Of a DNA stretch of 64,000 bases, positions 21,887 to 30,233 are shown one piece after another (positions within the stretch are counted from its first letter, which is position 1; each line of letters starts with the position of its first letter). Source of the stretch: Paenibacillus aurantius. GTDB taxonomy: Bacteria; Bacillota; Bacilli; Paenibacillales; NBRC-103111. The notes beneath the pieces were generated by a model. That model had not been told where the DNA came from and did no database searches. It saw only the letters and a list, made by a program, of their open reading frames with translations. The stretch covers positions 5,121,501 to 5,185,500 of the forward strand of contig NZ_CP130318.1 in NCBI RefSeq assembly GCF_032268605.1, read 5' to 3'. The position numbers and the translations under genes were made by a program.

Positions 21887-23473
21887 TTACTGCCCGTCAG
21901 GCGTTGGCTTCACCGCCGTCTCTATGGCGGCAGCCGCTTCCCGACCGGAGTCCGAGCGGGGCGCCGCCGCCCTCGCTGCTGCCGGTACCGGCAGCCCCGT
22001 TCCCCCGCCGCCACCTCCCACGGTCTTGCGGGTCAGCCCCTGCACGAGCTCGTTCAGGTCGATGCCCGACACGCTCTTCAGCATCTCCGGCGCCGTCGCC
22101 ATGAGCGACGTGACGTAGTTGCTGACGCGGGCGGCGCCTTCGCCGCTGCCCGTATCGACGACGGTCAGCTTGTCGATGGACTTCATCGGCTCGGCGATCC
22201 GGCCGGCCAGCTCGGGCAGCATCTTCACGATGATGTCGAGCACCGCGGCCTCCCCGAACTTCTGGAACGCCTCCGCCAGCTTCTCCTTCGCTTCGGCTTC
22301 CGCCAGACCACGCAGCCGCACGACCTCGGCCTCGGCCGTACCTTTGGCGCGCTCGGCATCGGCTACCGCCAGCCCGTCGAGGCGCTTCTGCTCGGCCATG
22401 GCCTTCGCCTCCGCTTCGATGCGGTACTGCAGGGCGTCCGCTTCGCGCATCCGTTTCGCCTTGTCGGCCTCCGCCGCCTGAATGACCGAATAGCGGTCGG
22501 CGTCCGCCTTCTTCTTCACTTCCGCGTCATACTGCTTCTCACGTACGACGATTTCCTTCTCCTGCAGGTCGATCTCCCGCTCCTTGCGGACGATCTCGAC
22601 CTTCATCTGCTCCTCGACCACGGACTGCTTGGCGCGGGCCTCCTGGATGAAATACGCCTGGTCCGCATCCGCCTTCGCCGTGTCCTGCTCCCTTTTGAAG
22701 GAGGCGACCTTCAGCTCCCGCTCCTTCTCTGCTTCGGCAATGTTCGTGTCCCGCAGAAGCTCTGCCTTCTGCCCCTCTTCCTCGGCTCTCGCCTTCTGAA
22801 TCCGGGCGTCCCGTACGGCCTCCGCCTCGGCAATGTCCGCATCCCGCTTTACCTGGGCGATCCGCGGCTTACCGAGCGAGGCGAGATACCCCTGCTTGTC
22901 GCGCACATCCTTGATCGTGAAGGAGACGATCTGCAGCCCCATCTTCTTCAGGTCCTTGGCGGCCACCCCCTGGACCTCCTGGGCGAATTTGTCCCGGTTG
23001 CGGTAGACCTCCTCCACCGTCATCGTCCCGAGAATGGCCCGCAGGTGCCCTTCGAGCACTTCCTGGGCTTCACTCTTCAGCGCTTCGCTCGGCTTGCCCA
23101 TATACTGCTCGGCCGCCGTCGCCACATCCTCGACCGACCCGCCGATCTTAATGATCGCGACGCCGTCCGCCATGACGGGAACGCCCTGCTCGGTATAAAC
23201 CTCCGGTGTGGTGACGTCCAGCTTATGGGACAGCAGGGACAGGAACTCGCTGTTCTGAAAAATCGGCCAGATGAACGCTCCGCCGCCGCGGATAATCTTG
23301 ATCCGGCGCCCCTCGTCCGTCGGATCGGACGTCACGTTGCGGGTTCCGAGGAAGGAACCCGTCACAATCATCGCCTCATCCGGTCCCACCGTTTTGTAGC
23401 GGGCCCAGAAGGCCAGGCCGAGAAGCACAATCACCCCGACCACCACAGCGGGGATTACCAAATAATCGGGCAT
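21887..23473 (-). CDS. floT: Flotillin (membrane microdomain scaffold)
   Basis: 528 residues. An N-terminal hydrophobic hairpin (about 5-25) is followed by the SPFH/PHB domain (about 30-200, with IKIIRGGGAFIWPIFQ and LLSHKLDVTTPEVYTEQGVPV). Next is a long coiled coil rich in Glu-Ala repeats (about 200-420) and a Gly/Ala-rich C-terminal tail. Flotillins scaffold functional membrane microdomains and affect fluidity and secretion. It lies 15 nt after the NfeD gene, as in the B. subtilis yuaF-floT(yuaG) operon. AGGAAGAGG precedes the ATG. It shares the sigma-W-type promoter upstream of nfeD. Confidence 0.95.
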   Translation of the reverse strand: MPDYLVIPAVVVGVIVLLGLAFWARYKTVGPDEAMIVTGSFLGTRNVTSDPTDEGRRIKIIRGGGAFIWPIFQNSEFLSLLSHKLDVTTPEVYTEQGVPVMADGVAIIKIGGSVEDVATAAEQYMGKPSEALKSEAQEVLEGHLRAILGTMTVEEVYRNRDKFAQEVQGVAAKDLKKMGLQIVSFTIKDVRDKQGYLASLGKPRIAQVKRDADIAEAEAVRDARIQKARAEEEGQKAELLRDTNIAEAEKERELKVASFKREQDTAKADADQAYFIQEARAKQSVVEEQMKVEIVRKEREIDLQEKEIVVREKQYDAEVKKKADADRYSVIQAAEADKAKRMREADALQYRIEAEAKAMAEQKRLDGLAVADAERAKGTAEAEVVRLRGLAEAEAKEKLAEAFQKFGEAAVLDIIVKMLPELAGRIAEPMKSIDKLTVVDTGSGEGAARVSNYVTSLMATAPEMLKSVSGIDLNELVQGLTRKTVGGGGGGTGLPVPAAARAAAPRSDSGREAAAAIETAVKPTPDGQ

Positions 23474-23488
23474 TCCATCTACCTCTTC

Positions 23489-24013
23489 CTATAGATTATT
23501 TTCAAACCGGGAAACATAAACCGCGCCGTCCCGTACTTGAACGACCACGACGCGAGCTCCCGCCTGAATGTCTTCCTTGTCGAAGCTCCCGGCTGTCCGG
23601 TTGGTATTCGCGGCTCCGATCTTCAGGAGCACTTCACCGTATCCGGTGCCGGGAATCGGGACGAGCACCTCGCCGATGCGGCCGCACAGGCTCTGCTCCG
23701 AATAGCCCGAGGACGTCTCGCTGTTCCGCATGGGGCGGACATAGAGATAATGCACGGCAACCGCCAGAAGAAAAGCGCAGACAAGAGCCAGGAGAAGGTT
23801 GATCACGCTTCCCAATCCCGAATAATGCTCCAGCAGGATCCCCGCCCCGCCGAACGCGGTAATTCCGCCAGCGACGGTGACAGGCTTAAGATAATCGGCG
23901 GACAGGAAGTCCAGCATCCCGTCCAGCGCTTGGCTGACCAAATCCCCCAGCAGCACGGTCACGAGAGCGAAAAGCACCCCCAAGACCAGACATCCCCAGT
24001 AGATCTCCACCAT
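23489..24013 (-). CDS. NfeD-like membrane protein (YuaF type)
   Basis: 174 residues. Three or four membrane helices (about 5-22, 45-62, 75-95) are followed by a soluble OB-fold domain (about 105-170: GRIGEVLVPIPGTGYGEVLL ... GARVVVVQVRDGAVYV). NfeD proteins partner with flotillins in microdomains. AAAGGAGGAGAGGCC precedes the ATG. First gene of a two-gene operon with floT. Confidence 0.9.
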   Translation of the reverse strand: MVEIYWGCLVLGVLFALVTVLLGDLVSQALDGMLDFLSADYLKPVTVAGGITAFGGAGILLEHYSGLGSVINLLLALVCAFLLAVAVHYLYVRPMRNSETSSGYSEQSLCGRIGEVLVPIPGTGYGEVLLKIGAANTNRTAGSFDKEDIQAGARVVVVQVRDGAVYVSRFENNL

Positions 24014-24104
24014 GGCCTCTCCTCCTTTTCCTCGGCTTGTTCCTGCACATCTCCGCGAAAACCCTTCCGTTGTCTAAAGTGCGCTTGCTTCCTATGTAAC
24101 TTAT

Positions 24105-24130
24105 TACGTGTTTAATGGAAAATTGTTTCA
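24105..24130 (-). promoter_or_regulatory. Sigma-W-type promoter of nfeD-floT
   Basis: On the minus strand TGAAAC (24130-24125), spacer of 16 nt, CGTA (24108-24105): an exact match to the B. subtilis sigma-W pattern. The yuaFG operon of B. subtilis is sigma-W controlled, which agrees. Confidence 0.75.
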
Positions 24131-24149
24131 AAATTATCACATTTGCGCA

Positions 24150-24212
24150 AAGTAAAGTTTACTTGACATGCGACGAGGAAGTAAAGTAGACTTTACGTAA
24201 AGTAAGCTTTAC
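24150..24212 (+). promoter_or_regulatory. XRE promoter with three palindromic operators
   Basis: The -35 TTGACA (24163-24168) and the -10 TAGACT (24187-24192) are 18 nt apart. Around them lie AAGTAAA-G-TTTACTT (24150-24164), GTAAAG-TAGA-CTTTAC (24181-24196) and, directly abutting, GTAAAG-TAAG-CTTTAC (24197-24212). The first touches the -35, the second covers the -10. This strongly suggests autorepression by the small XRE protein. Confidence 0.75.
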
Positions 24213-24226
24213 ATGGAGGAAGGCCG

Positions 24227-24439
24227 ATGAAGAACCGCATCCGCGAGCTTCGCGCCGGAAAGGGCTGGACGCAGGAGAAGCTGTCCGAGCTGGCGGGCGT
24301 CTCCCGCCAGACGATCATTTCCGTTGAGAACGGGAAATTCAACCCCTCGCTTACCCTGGCTTACACGATCGCCCGGGCCTTCGGCCTGACGATCGAGGAG
24401 ATTTTTATTTTTGAAGAAGAAGGGAGAGAACGTTCATGA
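24227..24439 (+). CDS. Small XRE-family HTH regulator
   Basis: 70 residues, almost entirely one HTH_3 domain: IRELRAGKGWTQEKLSELAGVSRQTIISVENGKFNPSLTLAYTIARAFGLTIEEIF. The start follows GGAGGAAGGCCG. Proteins of this size (YgzD-like) often control a membrane protein encoded directly downstream; here the stop overlaps the next ATG by 4 nt. Likely binds the three operators before its own promoter. Confidence 0.9.
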   Translation: MKNRIRELRAGKGWTQEKLSELAGVSRQTIISVENGKFNPSLTLAYTIARAFGLTIEEIFIFEEEGRERS

Positions 24440-24732
24440 CCAACTGGGGAGCCTTCGCCGGATTGTTCGGCGGTGCCCTGATGGGCTTGGCGGGCTTGTG
24501 GCTCGGCCGCTATTTTGCCGCAAAGAAACGGGGCCTGGATGAGAGGTATTATGCCGTTTGGCGAAACGCCCGGGCGGCCAGCTGGATCATCACCATGGCA
24601 GCCCTGTATGTGCTGTTCTTTCTGCTGCTGGCAGGCGTTTCCCTGTCGGCGCTCGCTGCACTGGGCATCCTTATGCTCGTGCATTTCACCGGATGGGCCC
24701 TGAGCGGCCTGTACTACCAAACCAGAATGTAG
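24436..24732 (+). CDS. Small membrane protein of XRE operon
   Basis: 98 residues with three predicted membrane helices (about 5-27, 46-66, 70-92), the first two joined by a basic loop (RYFAAKKRGLDERYYAVWRN). I do not recognise the family with certainty; it resembles small DUF proteins paired with XRE regulators. ATGA overlap with the regulator gene implies coupled translation. Confidence 0.75.
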   Translation: MTNWGAFAGLFGGALMGLAGLWLGRYFAAKKRGLDERYYAVWRNARAASWIITMAALYVLFFLLLAGVSLSALAALGILMLVHFTGWALSGLYYQTRM

Positions 24733-24745
24733 GAGGGAAACCCAA

Positions 24746-24946
24746 ATGAAAACCAATCCAACTCAACGTTCCGCCTTTCGCCTCAGCTTGACGATCTCTT
24801 CTCTTGTCGTCCTCTTCTTCCTGATCGTCACGCTGGTCACCGGAAACGCAGGCTTCGTGCTGTGGAGTTTGCTGCCCGCCTTCATCACGGCCATCACCGG
24901 CTATGCCCAGGGTAAGAACGTCCGCCGGAAAGCCGGCATCCGATGA
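24746..24946 (+). CDS. Small two-helix membrane protein
   Basis: 66 residues with two membrane helices (about 12-33 and 37-54) and a basic C-terminus (GKNVRRKAGIR). Family not recognised. AGGAGGG precedes the ATG. Its stop overlaps the ATG of thiN by 4 nt, so all four genes appear to be one operon. Confidence 0.7.
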   Translation: MKTNPTQRSAFRLSLTISSLVVLFFLIVTLVTGNAGFVLWSLLPAFITAITGYAQGKNVRRKAGIR

Positions 24947-25605
24947 GTGCCCGGGAGCCTCTTCTGGAGGGCCGGCGGGCCGTCATCGTAAGCGGAGGAA
25001 CGTTGGGACCGTGGGCTCTTACTGAGCTTCAGGAGGATGATTACCTGATCGGGGCCGACCGCGGAGCTTACTTCCTCGTCGAGAATGGCCGGACCCCCGA
25101 TCTCTCGATAGGCGATTTCGACAGCGTGGCGCCTGACGAGCTGGAAGCGGTCCGCTGTGGAAGCCGGACGTTCGTCTCCTGCGACCCGGTTATGAAGGAC
25201 TGGACCGATACCGAGATGGCGCTCGTCTGGGCGCTCGACCGTGGGCCCCGGGAGATCCGGATGCTAGGAGTGCTTGGCACAAGGCTCGACCATTCCCTCG
25301 CGAACATCCAGCTCCTTGTCCAGGCCCTCCGCCGCGGCATCCCGTGCTCCATCGCCGATGCCCATAACGAGCTGACGCTCACGGACGGCTCCCTTGCCCT
25401 GCTGTCATCACGCTTCACGCATGTCTCGCTTCTGCCGCTGACGCCCGAGGTGAAGGGTGTCACGCTCGACGGCTTCCGCTACCCGCTTCAGGACGCTGTT
25501 CTCACCATGGGACAGTCGCTCGGCGTCAGCAACGTGCAGGAGCAGCCGACCGCGCGAATATTTGTGCGCGAAGGGCTGCTCCTGGTGATCCGGAGCCTGG
25601 ATTAG
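24943..25605 (+). CDS. thiN: Thiamine diphosphokinase
   Basis: 220 residues. Makes thiamine diphosphate from thiamine and ATP. Family motifs: GADRGAYFLVENGRTPDLSIGDFDS (about 39-62), DWTDTEMAL (about 86-94), LGTRLDHSLANIQLL (about 107-121) and a C-terminal beta domain. Length is typical. In most Firmicutes thiN follows rpe in the rsgA-rpe cluster; here it is the last gene of an XRE/membrane-protein operon. ATGA overlap replaces a separate ribosome-binding site. No TPP riboswitch is visible upstream. Confidence 0.92.
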   Translation: MSAREPLLEGRRAVIVSGGTLGPWALTELQEDDYLIGADRGAYFLVENGRTPDLSIGDFDSVAPDELEAVRCGSRTFVSCDPVMKDWTDTEMALVWALDRGPREIRMLGVLGTRLDHSLANIQLLVQALRRGIPCSIADAHNELTLTDGSLALLSSRFTHVSLLPLTPEVKGVTLDGFRYPLQDAVLTMGQSLGVSNVQEQPTARIFVREGLLLVIRSLD

Positions 25606-25638
25606 GCTCCTTTCCTTATGAACTTATTTTTCCGGGCC

Positions 25639-25932
25639 CTAAATGAGATGAACCACCCGAATGACGTTGTCGGTGTACACGACCTTGATGATGTGGTTGT
25701 CCTTGTCATAGATGATATGGCTGGTGCCGAGCTGAAGGCTGGGGTCGGCGCCCAAGCCGTAAAACACGTCGTCCGCGAGCGTCGTCAGGCATTCCCGCTG
25801 CTGCTCCTCGTCCAAGCCGTCCCAATCCCCCGCTTCCATCTCCAGAAATTCATGGCTCATTCCGATGTCGCGGATCGCCTCCGTCAGATCTTCAATAATA
25901 TCCTTGTATTCCTTCGCAAATTTGACTCCCAT
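25639..25932 (-). CDS. Hypothetical acidic protein
   Basis: 97 residues from the ATG at 25932, which follows AAGGAAAGAAGGCCG; the frame is open 12 codons further but without a ribosome-binding site. Acidic, soluble, with an N-terminal helical half (EYKDIIEDLTEAIRDIG) and a C-terminal beta half (HIIYDKDNHIIKVVYTDNVIRVVHL). I do not recognise the family. Convergent with thiN; 44 nt from the stop of cls on the same strand, so it may share its transcript. Confidence 0.6.
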   Translation of the reverse strand: MGVKFAKEYKDIIEDLTEAIRDIGMSHEFLEMEAGDWDGLDEEQQRECLTTLADDVFYGLGADPSLQLGTSHIIYDKDNHIIKVVYTDNVIRVVHLI

Positions 25933-25976
25933 GGTTCGGCCTTCTTTCCTTTTGGAATGGTCAATCAATGAATGTC

Positions 25977-27407
25977 CTACAAAAGAGGCGACAGCATCCG
26001 GGCGAGAACCTCCTTGCCTCTCTGGTAACGGGATCGCTTGCTGAACTCCTTCTGCCGGATTTCGGTGCTCTCCTGAAGGTCCTCCCGAAAGTCCTCCACC
26101 AGATAATCGATCGTTTTCTTGTCGAACATGACCGCGTTGAGCTCGAAGTTGTCATAGAAGCTGCGCATGTCCATGTTGGCGGTGCCGACGGAAGCGATGG
26201 TCTCGTCCACAATCAGGATTTTGGCATGCACGAAGCCTTTGTTGTACAGATAGAACCGGATGCCGGCCTGCATCAATTCCTCGATATAGGAGAAGGAGGC
26301 CCATTTGACCAGAATGTTATCCGTAATCCCCGGAAGGATGATCTGAATGTCCACGCCGCTGAGCGAAGCCGTCTTCAGCGCCATCTGGAGGCTCGGATCC
26401 GGGATGAAATAAGGCGTGACGATCAGAATGCGGTCGGTTGCCGAGTTGATCGCCCCGAAGTACATCTCGAGAATCGTGTCCCAATGCGCGTCGGGCCCGC
26501 TTGCGATAATCTGCACCTGCTCGGAGCCTTCGCAGCCGTGAGCCGGGAAATAGCGTTCGTCCGTCAGCTTCTCCCCGCTTACGAACTCCCAATCGTTAAG
26601 GAACGTCTGCTGCAGAAAGTAGACGGAATCCCCTCTAAGCTTCATGTGCGTGTCCCGCCAGTAGCCGAGCTTCGGGTCCCTCCCCAAGTATTCGTCGCCG
26701 ATGTTGATTCCTCCGAGAAAACCGATGTCCCCGTCGACGACGACGATTTTGCGGTGATTGCGGTAGTTCAGATTGCGGGCGAGAACCGCGCTTCGGAGCG
26801 GAAAGAAGCAGTGGACCTGGGCCCCGGCCTCCGTGAGCTCCTGAACATAGGCGCCGCTAAGGTCATAGCTCCCGAGCCCGTCATAGATCACCCGCACCTC
26901 TACTCCTTCCTTGGCCTTGCGGATGAGGATTTCCTGGATTTCGGTCCCGATGCCGTCCGCGCGGATGGTGTAGTATTCCACATGGATATGATCGCGGGCT
27001 TTCTCCAGCACTTCCTTCAGGGCGCGGAATTTCTCCTTACCGCCCGAGTAAATCTCGGTTTCATTGCATTTCGTAATGGGAGACTCCGGAATGCTCTGGA
27101 GGAGACGGAACAGCCTTTTCTGCCGGGCGGCTTCCTTGTTCTTCAGCTCGCGGGAGCGCATGGCTACTTCTATTCTATGAATCACTCCCCCCGGAAGCTT
27201 AGGCTGCAGCCGTTTCCCCCGTCTTCTGACCAGCCTTCTTTTCTGATACTCGCGGGCGACCAGATAGTAGAGCATGAAGCCTACTACCGGCAGCAGGAAA
27301 ATAATAAGCAGCCATGCGGTCGTTTTGGACGGATTTTTGAATTCCATAAACAAGACCACGACGACCTGTACGATAAAGACCAGCATAAAAATCAATAACC
27401 ACAGCAT
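25977..27407 (-). CDS. cls: Cardiolipin synthase
   Basis: 476 residues from the ATG at 27407, preceded by AGGGGGACTTTC; a longer reading to 27518 lacks hydrophobic or ribosome-binding support. Two N-terminal membrane helices, then two phospholipase-D domains with HKD motifs: NHRKIVVVDGDIGFLGGINIGDEY and FVHAKILIVDETIASVGTANMDMRSF. It condenses two phosphatidylglycerol molecules to cardiolipin at the membrane. Length is normal for the family. Confidence 0.95.
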   Translation of the reverse strand: MLWLLIFMLVFIVQVVVVLFMEFKNPSKTTAWLLIIFLLPVVGFMLYYLVAREYQKRRLVRRRGKRLQPKLPGGVIHRIEVAMRSRELKNKEAARQKRLFRLLQSIPESPITKCNETEIYSGGKEKFRALKEVLEKARDHIHVEYYTIRADGIGTEIQEILIRKAKEGVEVRVIYDGLGSYDLSGAYVQELTEAGAQVHCFFPLRSAVLARNLNYRNHRKIVVVDGDIGFLGGINIGDEYLGRDPKLGYWRDTHMKLRGDSVYFLQQTFLNDWEFVSGEKLTDERYFPAHGCEGSEQVQIIASGPDAHWDTILEMYFGAINSATDRILIVTPYFIPDPSLQMALKTASLSGVDIQIILPGITDNILVKWASFSYIEELMQAGIRFYLYNKGFVHAKILIVDETIASVGTANMDMRSFYDNFELNAVMFDKKTIDYLVEDFREDLQESTEIRQKEFSKRSRYQRGKEVLARMLSPLL

Positions 27408-27589
27408 GAAAGTCCCCCTCAGCCTGAGCGTCAAAACGGCCGGACAGGCCGCTCTTCTATAATAGTAGTTATTTACCCGCGCTTTGTTCCGGTAAACCTT
27501 CCTGTGATTTCTTGGCATGTTTCAGGGGGAATGCTTGTGTTTAACATATGGTATGACAGCAACACACACAAATAAGGGAGATGATCAGC

Positions 27590-27853
27590 ATGCTGGGATT
27601 CTTAGTTAGTGTCATCATGGCCATCATTATCGGGTTCATCGGCGATGCATTGGTTAGAAGCGATATGCCAGGAGGCGTTATCGGCTCCATGATCGCCGGC
27701 TTCATCGGCGCTTGGCTCGGACACTTCCTCTTTGGCCACTTCGGACCGGATATTGCAGGCTTCGCCATCATTCCGGCCATCATCGGTGCCGCTCTCGTCG
27801 TTTTCCTCGTAGGCCTTCTTTTCAAAGGAATGCGCAGCAGAACGACTCACTAA
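27590..27853 (+). CDS. GlsB/YeaQ/YmgE-type stress membrane protein
   Basis: 87 residues from the second ATG, at 27590, because AAGGGAGATG is at proper distance from it; the ATG at 27581 touches the ribosome-binding site. Three membrane helices with glycine-rich faces: GFIGDALVRSDMPGGVIGSMIAGFIGAWLG is the family signature. Members are transglycosylase-associated or general-stress membrane proteins of unknown activity. Adjacent to a YtxH-type gene. Confidence 0.85.
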   Translation: MLGFLVSVIMAIIIGFIGDALVRSDMPGGVIGSMIAGFIGAWLGHFLFGHFGPDIAGFAIIPAIIGAALVVFLVGLLFKGMRSRTTH

Positions 27854-27917
27854 TTCATCAAGAGCTATCCTCTCTATCCTTGACGTTTTACCCATACTAT
27901 ATAAGGAGATGGTTCAA

Positions 27918-28328
27918 ATGGCAAAAGGAACAATCACAGGTCTGGTCGTCGGTGGAGCAATCGGTGCGGTATCCGCTCTTCTTCTCACCCCGAAAACGGG
28001 AGCGCAAATGAGGCAGGATCTGTCGGACCGCTATAGCAAACTGAGTGACAAAACAGTAGATATGGCCACTACCGTAGGCCAAAAAGCATCGGAGATGGCC
28101 ACTACCGTAGGGCAGAAGGCTTCCGACCTCGCCAGCACCGTCAAGGCGCAAGCCGGCGAAGTCATGAGCCAGACGAAGGACTCTTCGCAGACGGTAGCCG
28201 ATGAAGTGAAGAACTGGCGTGCGGAGAACGAAGACATGAGCAGCTCCAACAGCTCCACCTCGTCTTCCTCGACATCGACCTCGGTGAATCCGACGCTCGG
28301 TTCGACGAATCCGACTTCCAATTACTAA
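27918..28328 (+). CDS. YtxH-domain stress protein with 11-residue repeats
   Basis: 136 residues from the ATG at 27918, after AAGGAGAT; an in-frame start 9 nt upstream is inside that site. The N-terminus is a membrane-anchoring glycine-zipper helix (GLVVGGAIGAVSALLLTPKTGAQMRQDL), the YtxH signature. Three 11-residue units (DMATTVGQKAS, EMATTVGQKAS, DLASTVKAQAG) follow. The tail is rich in Ser and Thr. B. subtilis YtxH is a sigma-B-dependent general stress protein; no sigma-B site was seen here. Confidence 0.85.
   Translation: MAKGTITGLVVGGAIGAVSALLLTPKTGAQMRQDLSDRYSKLSDKTVDMATTVGQKASEMATTVGQKASDLASTVKAQAGEVMSQTKDSSQTVADEVKNWRAENEDMSSSNSSTSSSSTSTSVNPTLGSTNPTSNY
28059..28157 (+). repeat. Tandem 33-bp repeats inside the YtxH gene
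   Basis: Two nearly identical 33-bp units (28059-28091 and 28092-28124) and a diverged third (28125-28157). The GCCACTACCGTAGG core is shared exactly by the first two. They encode amphipathic 11-mers like those in LEA proteins. Confidence 0.8.
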
Positions 28329-28351
28329 GCGAAGCCATCCGTAGAAGACAG

Positions 28352-28384
28352 ACAGTCGTCGCCCTGGGCGGCGGCTGTTTTTCT
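28352..28384 (+). terminator. Intrinsic terminator
   Basis: ACAGTCGTCGCC pairs with GGCGGCGGCTGT, allowing two G-T pairs; a T run follows. Confidence 0.75.
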
Positions 28385-28410
28385 ATTTCAAGCCGAAAGG
28401 GGATTCCTTC

Positions 28411-29178
28411 ATGTCCAAACCAGCCTGGAGATGGGCCAACCTAATCATTCTCGTTGTCGTCCTCGTCATGAACACGCTTGCCAACGTGCTGCCGCTGAAC
28501 GGACAGACGACGGGAGAGATATCGGACCGGTATCCGGTTCTGCTTACGCCTTCCTCCTATGTCTTCTCCATCTGGACGCTCATTTACGCCCTGCTGATCG
28601 GGTTCGTCCTGCTGCCTTTCCGCGGCACTCCTGCGGGACGCGCCGCCGTCGAACGGATCGGCCCTTGGTTCTTCGTCAACGGCTTGCTTAATTCGCTTTG
28701 GATTGTGCTGTGGCATTACGATTTCATCTATCTGTCGCTCGTGGCTATGGCCGGCATCCTTCTCTCCCTGATTGTCATCTACAACCGGATCCACTCGGGG
28801 GGACGGCCTCACTCGGCGGGAGAACTCTGGTTCGTAAGAATCGCTTTCAGCGTCTACCTGGGCTGGATCTGCGTCGCCACCATCGTTAACGCCGGTGTGG
28901 TGCTGCTTAAAGCCGGCTGGGACGGCTGGGGACTGAGCCCGGAAACGTGGACGGTCATCATGCTGGTGGCGGCGGCGGGACTCGCCGTTGCCGTGAGCTA
29001 CCGGACGAATGACATCTTCCTGACCGCCGTCTTCATCTGGGCCTTCGTGGGGATCGGAGTGAAGCAGCAGGACCTCGCGATCGTCCGTACCCCGGCTTAT
29101 GGGCTGGCCTTGCTGCTTCTCGTTTACCTGCTCTGGACTGCCAAGGAGTGGAAGGAGCACCGGGAAAGCTACTACTAG
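28411..29178 (+). CDS. TspO/MBR-family (tryptophan-rich sensory) membrane protein
   Basis: 255 residues with seven or eight hydrophobic segments. The signature region is LLTPSSYVFSIWTLIYALL (about residues 45-63), followed by NSLWIVLWHYDFIYLSLVAM and a C-terminal LLVYLLWTAKEW. This is the longer Firmicute form of the tryptophan-rich sensory protein; classic TspO is about 160 residues with five helices. TspO proteins bind porphyrins and respond to stress or light. AAAGGGG precedes the ATG. Confidence 0.8.
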   Translation: MSKPAWRWANLIILVVVLVMNTLANVLPLNGQTTGEISDRYPVLLTPSSYVFSIWTLIYALLIGFVLLPFRGTPAGRAAVERIGPWFFVNGLLNSLWIVLWHYDFIYLSLVAMAGILLSLIVIYNRIHSGGRPHSAGELWFVRIAFSVYLGWICVATIVNAGVVLLKAGWDGWGLSPETWTVIMLVAAAGLAVAVSYRTNDIFLTAVFIWAFVGIGVKQQDLAIVRTPAYGLALLLLVYLLWTAKEWKEHRESYY

Positions 29179-29342
29179 CAACGGGAGAGTCATTATTAGC
29201 GCCTCGTGAGGATTGCCCGGCTTCTATTCCTTTCGTGCGCATATGGAGGGCATCCCGCCAACAAAATAAACAGATCCGATCCTAGCGCCTGCTTTGTGAA
29301 CGTTATTCCACTTCCCTGCCGCTCTTAGGAGGAAACGTCTTG

Positions 29343-30089
29343 ATGAAACCAAAACGCAGAAGGATTTGGCTCTCCCTTGCGGTGCTGCTCGTCCTCGCGG
29401 CGGCCTCCCTCGCCTACTATTTGAAGCCCTATCCGCCAAACGGGGAAGCCCTTAAGGCCATGCAAGGGGGAGACGGCGTAACGTTGAAGGAGACCGGCCG
29501 CCTGATTGTCTTCGAGCCGGAGGGACAAGCCCTTCAGCCCGGCGTCCTCCTCTATCCGGGGGCGCTGGTAATGCCCGAAAGCTACGCCCCCCTCGCAAAA
29601 AAGCTGGCCGCCGACGGCCGCCGGGCCATCATCGTGAAGATGCCGCTGAACCTGGCCATCCTCGGCCCCGACCGGGCGGATGATTATTTGAAGGGTCTCC
29701 CCGGGGGCGAAACCTATGTGATCGGAGGCCATTCCCTGGGTGGTGTCATGGCCTCCCGTTATGCCGCCGCCCACCGGGAAGACCGCCCGATCGCCGGCGT
29801 CTTCTTCCTCGCCTCTTACCCGGATTCGAAGGGAAGTCTCGCGGAATCGGGCCTTCCCGTGCTTTCCCTTCTTGGCTCCAACGACACGGTGGTAAGAATG
29901 GAGGCGTACGAGGAAGGGAAGCAGTACCTGCCCGCCGGCACCGTCTACGTGACCATTGCCGGCGGCAATCACGCGCAGTTCGGCGGCTACGGCCCGCAGA
30001 AGGGCGACAGCCCCGCCGCGCTCCCGGCCGCTGAGCAATGGGCCAGAACGGCAGCGGAGATCGAGAAATGGGCAGCTGGCTCCCGCTAG
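29343..30089 (+). CDS. Membrane-anchored or exported alpha/beta hydrolase
   Basis: 248 residues from the ATG at 29343; a TTG directly before it could also serve. AGGAGGAAACGTC precedes it. An N-terminal basic stretch and helix (KPKRRRIWLSLAVLLVLAAASLAYYL in part) form a signal anchor. The hydrolase fold has the nucleophile elbow GGHSLGG, an acidic residue in LGSNDTVV and a late histidine in GGNHAQFGGYG. Probably an esterase-like or carboxylesterase enzyme; the substrate is unknown. Confidence 0.85.
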   Translation: MKPKRRRIWLSLAVLLVLAAASLAYYLKPYPPNGEALKAMQGGDGVTLKETGRLIVFEPEGQALQPGVLLYPGALVMPESYAPLAKKLAADGRRAIIVKMPLNLAILGPDRADDYLKGLPGGETYVIGGHSLGGVMASRYAAAHREDRPIAGVFFLASYPDSKGSLAESGLPVLSLLGSNDTVVRMEAYEEGKQYLPAGTVYVTIAGGNHAQFGGYGPQKGDSPAALPAAEQWARTAAEIEKWAAGSR

Positions 30090-30158
30090 CGTCCAGCCCC
30101 ATCCGCTTACCCCCAACTCCTTTTTAATGCGGGGAGAACTCGCAGCCGGGGAACGACA

Positions 30159-30194
30159 AACGAACCGCTCCTTAACCTAAGGGAGCGGTTCGTT
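30159..30194. terminator. Hairpin between convergent genes
   Basis: AACGAACCGCTCC pairs perfectly with GGAGCGGTTCGTT over a 10-nt loop. It lacks a clean T run but lies between two gene ends. Confidence 0.6.
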
Positions 30195-30233
30195 CTGGGT
30201 TATGAGGATGGCGGCCGGGTTCCAGCCGCCCAT

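Noticed and set aside
21545-23494. 649-residue open frame opposite floT
   Set aside because: Leu/Arg-rich shadow of the flotillin coiled coil, no motif.
24943-25605. TPP riboswitch upstream of thiN
   Set aside because: The thiN start overlaps the preceding gene, and no TPP-type conserved cores are visible in the operon leader.
27480-27590. Sigma-B promoter before the GlsB-like gene
   Set aside because: GTTTCA is present but no GGGTAA-like -10 follows at the right distance.
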